From positions 3,258,452 through 3,322,451 of the forward strand of contig NZ_JHEG04000001.1 of assembly GCF_000760695.4 (NCBI RefSeq): 64,000 bases of DNA, given 5' to 3'. Made by a program: the position numbers and the translations under genes. Of the stretch, positions 12,040 through 19,805 are shown piece by piece (position 1 is the stretch's first letter; the number at the start of each line of letters is the position of its first letter). The notes under the pieces were generated by a model, which was given only the letters and a program-made list of their open reading frames with translations, made no database searches and was not told the DNA's origin. Source of the DNA: Tolypothrix bouteillei VB521301 (lineage in GTDB: Bacteria; Cyanobacteriota; Cyanobacteriia; Cyanobacteriales; Nostocaceae).

Positions 12040-14766
12040 CTAATGAAGAGGATAAAGGTCGATCAAAAACTTTTCAGCTTCAAAGCGATCGCAAATCTTT
12101 CCATCCAAAGTTGCTGCTAGTAAATCATCAAGCATTTGCCGGAAATGCGGTCCCGGTTTGTAGCCCAATTTTTTCAGGTCATTACCATTAAGAATAGGTT
12201 GAACTTGTGACCAAACAGTTAAGTATTTCCAAATTTTTTGTCTTATAGTTCGCGAGCTTTGAACGGCAACTAAAATCAGCATTGGTAAATCATATTGCCG
12301 TAACAATTGCACGACTTGACTTGGAGATATTTCTGCTTTTCCATTCTCTGGTAGTACAGAAATTTTTTCCACATTTTCCCGAGCCTTTGCCAAATTTTCC
12401 AACCTGTGGATACTGTCATCTGGCAATTGAAGGTTTTTTGCGACTTCCCCTCTATATTCTGACGCCAAACAAGCAATCAAAGCTTCCAATCGCATTTGCC
12501 AATGGATAAGAGTGCCTTGAGGATCGTAACGCCGCAAACAGCGTTCTAGCAGACGTAATTGCCGCAGGAGGTTTTCATCTAAACTGAGAGTATGATGAAT
12601 GCACTTTAATGCCCCCAAGTCTCCCAACAACTGTAATGCTGATTTCCAATAGGGAGCTTCCAAAATATGTTTTAATTCTGCCTTAAGTCTGGTTTGCAGT
12701 GCTGGTGCTCTGCCATTCTCTCGGGCTGTGCGATCGTAAACACCGCTGTCGATCGCGTAGCGGATATACTCTTCTGTTTGGGGTTCCAAGTGAAATCCCA
12801 ACCTGACTGCAAAACGCACGCCACGGTAGATGCGCGTAGGATCTTCAATAAAACTGTTAGCGTGTAATACCCGAATTTGTTTTGCTTCTAAGTCATGCAA
12901 CCCACCAAAGAAATCGAGTAGTTCACCAGAATTGGGAGACGTTAACCGCAATGCCATTGCGTTGATAGTAAAATCACGGCGATACAAGTCTTGACGAATT
13001 GAACTGGCTTCAACTTCGGGGTTGGCTGCTGGGTAAGGATAAAATTCCGTTCTAGAGGTAGCAATATCAACCCACAGTGAATCTAATTCGGGATCTTTGT
13101 GCCACAACAAAGCTGCAGTTTGAAAAGCGCCATGAACTTCTAAACGTGCTGTTGTGTAAATTTGCTGTAAAGCTTTTGCTAATTCTACACCTGCACCAAC
13201 GTCTGCCGCTTTGTGAAAACCATCAACCACCAAGTCGATATCTTTAATCAGCAGAGTACGAGTCACTGCTTTTGCTAACAGTAAATCCCTAACAGCTCCG
13301 CCAACAAGATAGAGATGCCAACCCCGCCTTTGGGCTTCTTGTGAAGCCTTAGCTAGCAATTGCCATAATTGAGGAGCAAGTCGCGATCTCAGTTCTTCTA
13401 AGGTGGGAGATTTTAGTTTCTTTTCTCCTCCTCTCCCCCTATCCCCCTCTTCCCCTCTCCCATCCTGATGCAATTGCCGCAAAACATCAGTACGAGTGAC
13501 AATACCTACTATCTGCCCGTTGTCTAACACTGGTAAGCGTCCGATATCGTATGTTACCATCAAAAACTCTATCTCTGGCAGTGTAGTCTCTGGAGCAATC
13601 GTTCTCATATTAATTGTCATGTAACCTTTAACAGGAGCATGACTAAAGCCGTGATGCAAGGCAATATCCAAATCCCTTCGAGACAGAATACCTAATAGTT
13701 GTCCCCGCTCATCAGCAACACACAACCCAGAGTGTCCGTAACGCAACAAAGTGCGTTGTGCTTCAGCAATGGTAGTTTCCGGACGAATGGTACGGACTGG
13801 GGAAGACATTAAATCTTTAGCAGTGGGTGGATGGGGTACCGTTGCTTTTAACTTTTCTAAAAGTTGGTGGAGTATTTCTTCGGTGTTAACTCCTCGCAGG
13901 TTCATTGATGCTGCTTGTGAATGTCCGCCACCACCTAAAGGGAGAAATAAATCATTGAGATTGACACCTTTAACTTGGGAACGCCCAATAACTGTCAGGC
14001 GCGTTTCACCTTCCGCAACGGGAGATTCATGAAAAAGCAGCAAGGTGTCTATTTCCGTTAGCTCCACTAATTGGGAAGCAAGACTTGACAAACCAGCTAC
14101 GAAACTATCTGTTTTTAGAATCACCCAAGCAATTTGTTGTCCCCTCACTTCTATTTTTTGTAATTTTTCCAGCGCTACCTTTAATAGGTGTTGCAATTGA
14201 GGCGATAATCCAGGATCTACGTATTGAGTCAGAATTGCTAAACTAGCCCCTTGCTCCATCAACCAAGCTAAAGCTAAGGCATCCCGTGGTGTAGCATAAT
14301 CGAATGTTAGAGAACCAGTATCTACGTGAATCCCCAAAGCCATAACAGTTGCTTCTGCGCTTGTGAGGGAAATTTGCTGTTGCTGCAATTGCTCTGCAAT
14401 GAGAGTTGTGGTAGCGCCTACGAGGGAGATATGTAACTCTGTAGCGGGAATAGTCCCCTGTTGTTCTTTATGATGGTCGTAAATTGTAATTTCCTGAATG
14501 TGAGGCAAATCCAGCCACTCAGCAGTTTTACCCAAGCGATCGCGCTGTTGTGTATCTACTACCACCAAGGAACGAATTGTTTTGGGATTGACCGAACGCC
14601 GTTCAATCAACTGGTACTCATCGCGATGTAATGCCAAAAAATCCCTAACAGGTGGATGGGCTCCACCACTCAGTACAATTTTACTGCCCGGTAGCAAGCG
14701 TGACAACCCAACTGCTGCTCCGAGGCAGTCAAAATCTGCCGTTGTATGACAAAGAATTAAATCCAT
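12040..14766 (-). CDS. DHH-CBS-nucleotidyltransferase fusion (CCA-adding / poly(A) polymerase family)
   Basis: Protein of 908 aa with three modules. Residues 1-305 are a DHH/DHHA1 phosphoesterase (TTADFDCLGAA at 8-18, DHHK at 98-101, GGGGHSQAAS at 278-287). Residues 315-432 are two CBS domains. Residues 455-905 are a class II nucleotidyltransferase with VGGAVRD at 488-494 and the DLVVDG acidic pair, followed by the RNA-binding head. Family knowledge points to tRNA CCA or A addition, or RNA polyadenylation; which one cannot be read here. Both tRNAs in this window lack an encoded CCA, so such an activity is needed. Between CBS and catalytic parts, residues 436-450 (GRGEEGDRGRGGEKK) are an in-frame low-complexity insert. 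Start ATG at 14766. Confidence 0.92.
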   Translation of the reverse strand: MDLILCHTTADFDCLGAAVGLSRLLPGSKIVLSGGAHPPVRDFLALHRDEYQLIERRSVNPKTIRSLVVVDTQQRDRLGKTAEWLDLPHIQEITIYDHHKEQQGTIPATELHISLVGATTTLIAEQLQQQQISLTSAEATVMALGIHVDTGSLTFDYATPRDALALAWLMEQGASLAILTQYVDPGLSPQLQHLLKVALEKLQKIEVRGQQIAWVILKTDSFVAGLSSLASQLVELTEIDTLLLFHESPVAEGETRLTVIGRSQVKGVNLNDLFLPLGGGGHSQAASMNLRGVNTEEILHQLLEKLKATVPHPPTAKDLMSSPVRTIRPETTIAEAQRTLLRYGHSGLCVADERGQLLGILSRRDLDIALHHGFSHAPVKGYMTINMRTIAPETTLPEIEFLMVTYDIGRLPVLDNGQIVGIVTRTDVLRQLHQDGRGEEGDRGRGGEKKLKSPTLEELRSRLAPQLWQLLAKASQEAQRRGWHLYLVGGAVRDLLLAKAVTRTLLIKDIDLVVDGFHKAADVGAGVELAKALQQIYTTARLEVHGAFQTAALLWHKDPELDSLWVDIATSRTEFYPYPAANPEVEASSIRQDLYRRDFTINAMALRLTSPNSGELLDFFGGLHDLEAKQIRVLHANSFIEDPTRIYRGVRFAVRLGFHLEPQTEEYIRYAIDSGVYDRTARENGRAPALQTRLKAELKHILEAPYWKSALQLLGDLGALKCIHHTLSLDENLLRQLRLLERCLRRYDPQGTLIHWQMRLEALIACLASEYRGEVAKNLQLPDDSIHRLENLAKARENVEKISVLPENGKAEISPSQVVQLLRQYDLPMLILVAVQSSRTIRQKIWKYLTVWSQVQPILNGNDLKKLGYKPGPHFRQMLDDLLAATLDGKICDRFEAEKFLIDLYPLH

Positions 14767-14951
14767 TGCCTTTGTGCGAGTGTCTTTTGTACGAGTGCCC
14801 TTTGTCTAATTGCCTTTTGACAAATGACTAATGACAAATGACTAACTAAAGTGTTGCAATTTCTGCTAGTTTAACAAATAAGGAAAAACTGTCCGTGCTG
14901 GTCTGTACAATATTCTAACTTTAGTAATCTGCTGTTTTGGGAGAAGGGAAA

Positions 14952-15140
14952 ATGACAATCGTATTCCAAGTTGCTCTGTTGGCTCTAGTTGCTATGTCTT
15001 TTGTGCTAGTAATTGGTGTCCCTGTTGCATACGCCACTCCACAGAACTGGAATGAATCTAAGAGACTTCTTTGGATTGGTTCTGGCGTATGGATTGGTTT
15101 AGTGTTCTTGGTTGGCGCATTAAACTTTTTAGTAGTTTAA
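14952..15140 (+). CDS. psbZ: Photosystem II protein PsbZ (Ycf9)
   Basis: Photosystem II core subunit of 62 aa with two membrane helices. [19 protein letters not shown] forms the first helix, followed by the conserved [11 protein letters not shown] loop and [20 protein letters not shown] as the second. It stabilises PSII supercomplexes and light-harvesting interaction according to family knowledge. The start is ATG at 14952 with AGAAGGG just upstream; a GTG-like in-frame extension to 14937 would add five residues absent from PsbZ. It stands alone, followed by a G-rich spacer repeat and ribH on the same strand. Confidence 0.95.
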   Translation: MTIVFQVALLALVAMSFVLVIGVPVAYATPQNWNESKRLLWIGSGVWIGLVFLVGALNFLVV

Positions 15141-15142
15141 TC

Positions 15143-15262
15143 GAGGACTGGGGGCTGGGGACAAGGGGGACAAGGGAGACAAGGAGAAATTTGCTACTTT
15201 GTCTAAATATCTCCTGAACCTCCAATCCAAAATACCCAATCCCCAATTCCCAATTCTCCTCC
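15143..15262. repeat. Intergenic purine/pyrimidine-rich spacer repeat
   Basis: GAGGACTGGGGGCTGGGGACAAGG-type sequence is followed by GACAAGGGAGACAAGG, a short middle, then CCCAATCCCCAATTCCC. The G-rich first half and C-rich second half make an imperfect inverted repeat. Related sequence is at 19735-19806, 21185-21290, 21985-22070 and 33052-33090, and inside coding regions (see findings). Confidence 0.65.
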
Positions 15263-15308
15263 TATACTTATAGGCGAAGAACATGAATCATAGATGAATT
15301 AAAAGCTC

Positions 15309-15854
15309 ATGGCAGTTTTCGAGGGAACTTTTACTCAGACGGAACCTTTGCGATTTGCATTGGTGATTGGTCGATTTAATGACCTAGTGACCGCTAAGTT
15401 GCTAGAAGGCTGTCAAGATTGCTTGAAACGCCACGGCGTAGATCCCGATCCGCACGGCTCTCAAGTAGATTATATTTGGGTACCGGGTAGTTTTGAAGTT
15501 CCAGTTGTGGCTCGTCAATTAGCACTCTCTGGTCGCTACGATGCAATAATTTGTTTGGGTGCTGTGATTAAAGGGCAAACGCCTCATTTTGATTACGTAT
15601 CTTCTGAAGTTGCCAAAGGTATTGCTGCTGCTGCTTTTCAAACTGGCGTACCAGTAATTTTTGGCATTTTAACAACCGATACCATGCAGCAAGCTTTAGA
15701 ACGTGCTGGTATTAAAAGCAATCACGGCTGGGATTACGCCATGAGCGCTTTGGAAATGGCTAGTCTTATGCGACAGTTACGTTCCAACCTTACAGAACCT
15801 TTTGGTGGTAATTCACTATCCCCTGCGTCTCTCAAGAGTGCTGCAGGGAGTTAG
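15309..15854 (+). CDS. ribH: 6,7-dimethyl-8-ribityllumazine synthase
   Basis: Penultimate step of riboflavin synthesis, joining 5-amino-6-ribitylaminouracil with dihydroxybutanone phosphate. The protein is 181 aa. Family motifs are seen in order: [42 protein letters not shown] with the catalytic histidine, and [17 protein letters not shown], then [14 protein letters not shown]. The C-terminus from about 165 ([16 protein letters not shown]) is a tail beyond the core. The stop codon TAG is formed within a GTTAGTTGTTAG repeat. No FMN riboswitch is visible upstream. A hairpin follows at once. Confidence 0.96.
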   Translation: MAVFEGTFTQTEPLRFALVIGRFNDLVTAKLLEGCQDCLKRHGVDPDPHGSQVDYIWVPGSFEVPVVARQLALSGRYDAIICLGAVIKGQTPHFDYVSSEVAKGIAAAAFQTGVPVIFGILTTDTMQQALERAGIKSNHGWDYAMSALEMASLMRQLRSNLTEPFGGNSLSPASLKSAAGS

Positions 15855-15860
15855 TTGTTA

Positions 15861-15898
15861 GTCGATAGTGGTTAGTTGTTAGTAGAGCCACTATCGAC
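15861..15898 (+). terminator. Hairpin after ribH (TTAGTTGTTAGT repeat family)
   Basis: Perfect 11-bp stem GTCGATAGTGG (15861-15871) with CCACTATCGAC (15888-15898) and a 16-base loop. There is no T-tract, so termination is only possible; it is also a member of the dispersed TTAGTGGTTAGT repeat family. Confidence 0.5.
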
Positions 15899-15965
15899 TC
15901 ACTAAATCAAAAAAAGGTGTTGACAATCCAAAAATAATCTGAGATATTAAGTAAAGAAATGAATT

Positions 15966-16037
15966 GCGGGTATAGCTCAGTGGTAGAGCGTCACCTTGCC
16001 AAGGTGAATGTCGCGCGTTCGAATCGCGTTACCCGCT
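15966..16037 (+). tRNA. tRNA-Gly (GCC)
   Basis: 72 bases. Acceptor stem GCGGGTA pairs with TACCCGC, discriminator T. D-arm AGCTCAGTGGTAGAGC. Anticodon stem TCACC/GGTGA with loop TTGCCAA, anticodon GCC at 15998-16000. T-loop TTCGAAT. The 3' CCA is not encoded. No intron. Confidence 0.97.
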
Positions 16038-16063
16038 TTGCAACCAAGTCTTAGAGTCAGGAA

Positions 16064-16530
16064 GTTGTTAAAAATGCTCATTAGCATACAACTCTAGGTG
16101 TAGACAAGCACGGCTTACCGACATAGGTTAAGAGTTTGAGAAGACCGCATAATTAATAATTTTAGTGGAGATTGCTCTGCCACGCGTTGGATATTGACTG
16201 ACAGTCCCCACTCAGCGATTTCGCCTCGTTCTCGGGCTCCCACTTAGAAATGCCTTGAGGAAAGCTCCACCTCGATATAGCAAGGCAAAATGCATTCACA
16301 GCTAGAGCCTGGTAACGAGAGAATAACAAATACAGTATAACGTGTCATCCGACCCATTTAATATGGTTGCATGGGCATCGATCTCAATCCCGGCTCTATC
16401 GACTGGCATATGTCATTGCTTGTAGAGGCATGAACTTGAGTGAAAGATTACCGCGTGCCATATCCGCTTATCTGGGAGTACCTGAAAAAACACTTATGGC
16501 ACGGGTGGGGAAAGTTACCGTGTCCTGTAG
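16064..16530 (+). ncRNA. Candidate structured RNA downstream of tRNA-Gly
   Basis: Gene-free but rich in exact, nested pairings. GTTGT+ATGCT (16064-16078) pairs with AGCAT+ACAAC (16083-16092). AACTCT (16090-16095) pairs with AGAGTT (16131-16136) around the inner hairpin AAGC-ACG-GCTT. CTCGTT (16225-16230) and GGCTC (16235-16239) pair with AACGAG (16314-16319) and GAGCC (16305-16309), enclosing TGCCTTG/CAAGGCA (16251-16257/16281-16287) and GAGG/CCTC. Further on, CGTGCCATA (16454-16462) pairs perfectly with TATGGCACG (16495-16503). The first part (to about 16320) recalls HEARO/omega RNAs of IscB/IsrB elements by general layout. That resemblance is from memory only, and no IscB-like gene follows. 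Strand is assumed, and it could be two adjacent RNAs. Confidence 0.42.
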
Positions 16531-16627
16531 CAAAGTGGGTACCGGGAAAACCAAATGATTCAGTCATTTATAACTTAAGAATAGTTGATTTTTTTAACTG
16601 TACGTAATATGATTTACCAAATATTAA

Positions 16628-16659
16628 ACCTCCTTAATAGGAAATTCCCTTAAGGAGGT
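16628..16659 (-). terminator. Hairpin terminator candidate of the parM-parR operon
   Basis: Perfect 10-bp stem ACCTCCTTAA (16628-16637) and TTAAGGAGGT (16650-16659) with an inner GGAA/TTCC helix. Read on the minus strand it follows the parR-like stop at 16696 and continues into TTTAATATTT. One arm is a perfect anti-anti-SD sequence, which is unusual. Confidence 0.5.
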
Positions 16660-16695
16660 CATACAACAGTAAAAGGTTTGCACAGCGGATTTCCC

Positions 16696-17274
16696 CTAGA
16701 AATCATCCAGGAACTGGCTAAGGCGGCTGATCACGGGGTCCACCTCTTCTAGAGGAGGGGATGGGACAGCAGCGTTAGCAAGGGGAGAAGTACTATCGAT
16801 AACTTCAGCCATTGGTACCGCTTGGGTTACGGGCTGTACTGTTGAGACTTGATTTATCATGATTGCCAGCTGTGCAACTTGTTGACTGAGTTGTGTCAGA
16901 TGGCGTTCCATTGTCTCCAATCGATGAGACTCCTTGGCAAAAAAACGTTCCTCAAGGTCAGTTATTTGACTCTGCAGCTCCGCAATTTGTGTTTCAACTC
17001 CTGGTGGCGTTGCTGCTTGTATCGCTGTTGGTGCAACAGGTAATGCAGTCGGTGCTGGTGTTGGTGTTGGTGGTGCTATTGCTGCTGGTTTGGGGGTAGG
17101 TCTTACAGATTCCGGTACACACAAAGATTGCCATAAAGCTTCTTTACAAAGGTCGCTGAAAGTCTTTTCTGGATCTTTTTCCAATTGACTTTCTACGAGG
17201 GCTAATAAGCTCTCGTCAGCGACCCCTGGATTGAACGTAACGGATTTAACTACCTTTTTTGACCATTGGAACAT
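16696..17274 (-). CDS. ParR-like partner of the ParM-type ATPase (putative)
   Basis: Protein of 192 aa with three visible parts. The N-terminal ~55 residues (SVTFNPGVADESLLALVESQ ... FSDLCKEALWQSL) look like a small DNA-binding adaptor of ribbon-helix-helix type. Next is an Ala/Pro/Thr-rich linker (about 57-92), then a coiled coil (about 93-145; LQSQITDLEERF, LETMERHLTQLSQQVAQL). A conserved-looking acidic C-terminal peptide, DPVISRLSQFLDDF, resembles the C-terminal ParM-binding tail of ParR in position and character. The assignment rests mainly on context: it begins five bases after the actin-like ATPase gene on the same strand. No centromere-like iteron array was found upstream of the pair. 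Confidence 0.6.
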   Translation of the reverse strand: MFQWSKKVVKSVTFNPGVADESLLALVESQLEKDPEKTFSDLCKEALWQSLCVPESVRPTPKPAAIAPPTPTPAPTALPVAPTAIQAATPPGVETQIAELQSQITDLEERFFAKESHRLETMERHLTQLSQQVAQLAIMINQVSTVQPVTQAVPMAEVIDSTSPLANAAVPSPPLEEVDPVISRLSQFLDDF

Positions 17275-17279
17275 CAGTA

Positions 17280-18428
17280 TTAAGCCCTAGCAGAGCGTGC
17301 AGAGGATAATTGTGCCTCTCCGTAAATATACTGCCCCAAAGCATTTGCTTGCCGTGATGGTGCAGCTAAATGTGCATTGATTTTAGCCTCTTTTAGTAGA
17401 CGTTGAACATCTTCCCAGAAGAATTCTCCGCCACCTCCAGTTAGGATAACATCAGTAACGCGTTCTGGCAGCCATGCTAACACGCGGCTGCAAATTTCGC
17501 GAGAAAACATTTCAATTAGGTTGGGCAGAAAATCATCCAGATTAGTGGGTTTGCTCGAACCTCTCGGACGGTAGTAGCGATCGCCTTTTGGACGGTTAAC
17601 TGCAGCGATGAGAGACAAAGATTGGCTGTCTGCGCCTTCAATTTCAGCTGCTACGAGTTCGTAAAACTTGCTCATTCCGAAATCTTCACTCTTGGAAGCA
17701 CCTCGGGCAAAGCGGAAGTTATCAACCATCAAACAATCAGTTGTTTGATGTCCAATATCAACAATTGCTACCGAAACTTTAGTAAAGTCGGGCATAACCG
17801 CGCCCTTTTTGGGTTGAGCTTCGCACCACAGCAAACTGCCATAACCTTCTGGCATAACCCAAACCTTGTTAATGTTGAGGCTTACGGATTCGCCGCGAAA
17901 GTTCATGATATGAGGACCGGAAAGCTGGCTAATCAATTGGGCTTTTTCCCGTTCAAATTGCTCTTGAGAAAGGTAAGGTAACCCCAGTACAACAGAGATT
18001 TCGTCCTTAAGTTTGAAGTAACCAGCAGCTGCTAGAACTTTTATGAGGGCGTCTTCTACCTTAGATTGACCGACACCTAAATTAGCTCCAAAATCCGCAG
18101 CTAACTGACCAACAGCATAACCACTGCCTTGGTACTCCAGCCAAAGATCCATTAACGGGTCGGTAGCACGGGCTTCAAAAACACCCCCACGTACCTGTTC
18201 CATTGACATTTCTTTAACGTTAGCGGAGACAAAAGTTACGTTACCGGGTTCGCGACTGACGCAGGTTTTTGTCGAAGTTCTTCCTAAATCAACACTTAGA
18301 ATCTTTTTCCCCGTGCTACTGGGGGTGGGTTGAGTTGGAGTTGCGTTTATTGGTGTAGTTGCTGAGACCCTATTCATGGGGATAGCAGCAGCATTCATAG
18401 GGGTGGCGGCGGATGGTTGGTCTGTCAT
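17280..18428 (-). CDS. ParM/StbA-family actin-like ATPase
   Basis: Actin-fold ATPase of 382 aa. A 40-residue Pro/Thr/Ala-rich N-terminal extension precedes the phosphate-1 motif SVDLGRTSTKTC (45-56). Phosphate-2 is VAIVDIGHQTTDCLMVD and the adenosine motif is DVILTGGGGEFFW. Such proteins polymerise to segregate plasmids, but related chromosomal genes are common in cyanobacteria and their role is unclear. It is followed after five bases by a coiled-coil ParR-like gene, and both are likely ended by the hairpin at 16628. Surrounding genes are housekeeping, so this looks like a chromosomal copy and not plasmid backbone. Confidence 0.85.
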   Translation of the reverse strand: MTDQPSAATPMNAAAIPMNRVSATTPINATPTQPTPSSTGKKILSVDLGRTSTKTCVSREPGNVTFVSANVKEMSMEQVRGGVFEARATDPLMDLWLEYQGSGYAVGQLAADFGANLGVGQSKVEDALIKVLAAAGYFKLKDEISVVLGLPYLSQEQFEREKAQLISQLSGPHIMNFRGESVSLNINKVWVMPEGYGSLLWCEAQPKKGAVMPDFTKVSVAIVDIGHQTTDCLMVDNFRFARGASKSEDFGMSKFYELVAAEIEGADSQSLSLIAAVNRPKGDRYYRPRGSSKPTNLDDFLPNLIEMFSREICSRVLAWLPERVTDVILTGGGGEFFWEDVQRLLKEAKINAHLAAPSRQANALGQYIYGEAQLSSARSARA

Positions 18429-18688
18429 GAAAGCTCCTAGTAGTTTATTAGCTCTAACAAGTTATCATGCCCATCTTACAAAAATGCGTGTATCAGAAAA
18501 CCCCGATCGGCTTTAACTCGCTTAAACTCTGCCGAATACGAGACAATAGCCAAGCAAAGACTCTGACACACAGTTTTCACTGCTTCCCCTAAAATGAGAA
18601 AACAGTGAATTTAGCTTGAGGGCTAGCTACGCTTGCTTTTGGGGAAACAACACATAACTTTTTTATAATTTTATGCAGACAACAGCGT
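18429..18688. other. Intergenic spacer parM-dedA
   Basis: 260 bases with the parM promoter on the minus strand. No repeat or gene recognised. Confidence 0.4.
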
Positions 18689-19306
18689 TTACCGTCTCCT
18701 GTGTTTTTTCCTGCGTTTCACTACCCAGGCAACAAATGCCACGACGAGAATCACAAGAACAATTTTAGATACAGGAGCTAGGTACTTGTCCACAAGTTCA
18801 TACTGACTCCCCAACATATATCCTGAGTATGTTAGCAAACCTACCCAAGCAGCGCTACCTAATGTAGAGTAAATTATAAAAGGGAGCAAGGGCATATTGC
18901 TAATCCCAGCGGGAATGGAAATCAGGGTCCGAACTCCCGGTACAAGGCGACCAATCAAAACAGCTTTTGTACCTTGCCTATCAAACCAACCTTTCGCTTT
19001 AACAATATCTTTGCTCGATATACTTAACCATTTTCCATATTTATCTGCGAGGGAGGATAAGCGTTTTTCTCCTAGAAATTTTCCCGGATAGTACCACACT
19101 AGTACGCCCGCCACAGAACCCACTAGCCCTGCAAAAAATACACCAAGGACATTAAGCTTAGCCCCTGGCAGATTAGATGTATATCCTGCCAAGGGCATAA
19201 TTAATTCCGAGGGAATAGGAGGAAATAAGTTTTCAAGAAACATCAGCAGGGCAATTCCCCAATAGCCTAGAGATTCAATAATCTCTTTTATCCAATCCGT
19301 CATCAA
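18689..19306 (-). CDS. DedA family (VTT/SNARE-associated) membrane protein
   Basis: Protein of 205 aa with the DedA pattern: helix one (GYWGIALLMFLENLFPPIPSE) containing the conserved ENxxPPIPSE segment, GVFFAGLVGSVAGVLVWYYPG, then the FDRQGTKAVLIGRLVPGVRT motif with the essential arginines, SIPAGISNMPLLPF, and three further helices ending in a basic tail VVKRRKKHRRR. The family is linked to membrane homeostasis and lipid scrambling. It starts at the first of two adjacent ATG codons. No operon partner lies nearby. Confidence 0.93.
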   Translation of the reverse strand: MMTDWIKEIIESLGYWGIALLMFLENLFPPIPSELIMPLAGYTSNLPGAKLNVLGVFFAGLVGSVAGVLVWYYPGKFLGEKRLSSLADKYGKWLSISSKDIVKAKGWFDRQGTKAVLIGRLVPGVRTLISIPAGISNMPLLPFIIYSTLGSAAWVGLLTYSGYMLGSQYELVDKYLAPVSKIVLVILVVAFVAWVVKRRKKHRRR

Positions 19307-19805
19307 ATTGTTTCCTAAAGTTGCTTGGTGAGTGATTTGAAACTAGGGACACCGGGACTGGAGAACTCGGGCTCTCCGCGCAGTGGGAATTAGGGGTATG
19401 GGGGTTGGGAAATTAATCCCCAATCATCACGCTCGCCAATCCTTTTTTATCAGTTCCAGTATACACATTTCATAAGATTCAGCTTGAAAAAAGGTAGATG
19501 GCAGAGGAGTTAATGCGGTTGTAAGGCAACGCTCTGATAGGTGTTTTCCCTACGAGCGGTTGCCGTGCGTTGTTCCACAGTCTACAGCAACTGGCGTGGT
19601 AGAAGGTATATTGGTTGTCTCGTGCGTTCTGGTATACGCAGTTCATGAGGGCTGCTTAAAAGTCTATTGCAATGAGCCTATATTATCCCCGTATTTGTCA
19701 AGGTATCAAAAATAGTTGCTCTAAAGCAAGGGGGAAAGGAGCAGGCAAAGGCGAAAAGTTCTCATTCCCACATTTCTCCTTGTCTTCCTTATCCCCAGTT
19801 CCCAA
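19307..19805. other. Intergenic spacer with spacer-type repeats
   Basis: About 500 bases without a gene. It holds G-rich/C-rich spacer repeat copies at 19345-19450 (GGGACACCGGGACTGGAGA) and 19735-19806 (AAGGGGGAAAGGAGCAGG ... CCCCAGTTCCCAATT). The stretch between (19500-19680) shows no clear structure. Confidence 0.5.

Noticed and set aside
16367..16558. 63-codon open frame in the tRNA-Gly to parR spacer
   Set aside because: No domain or ribosome-binding site, and it overlaps the perfect CGTGCCATA/TATGGCACG helix; an RNA explanation fits better.
15966..16600. tRNA-Gly as an integration site for a mobile element
   Set aside because: No integrase, no repeated tRNA 3' end, and no phage genes seen downstream.
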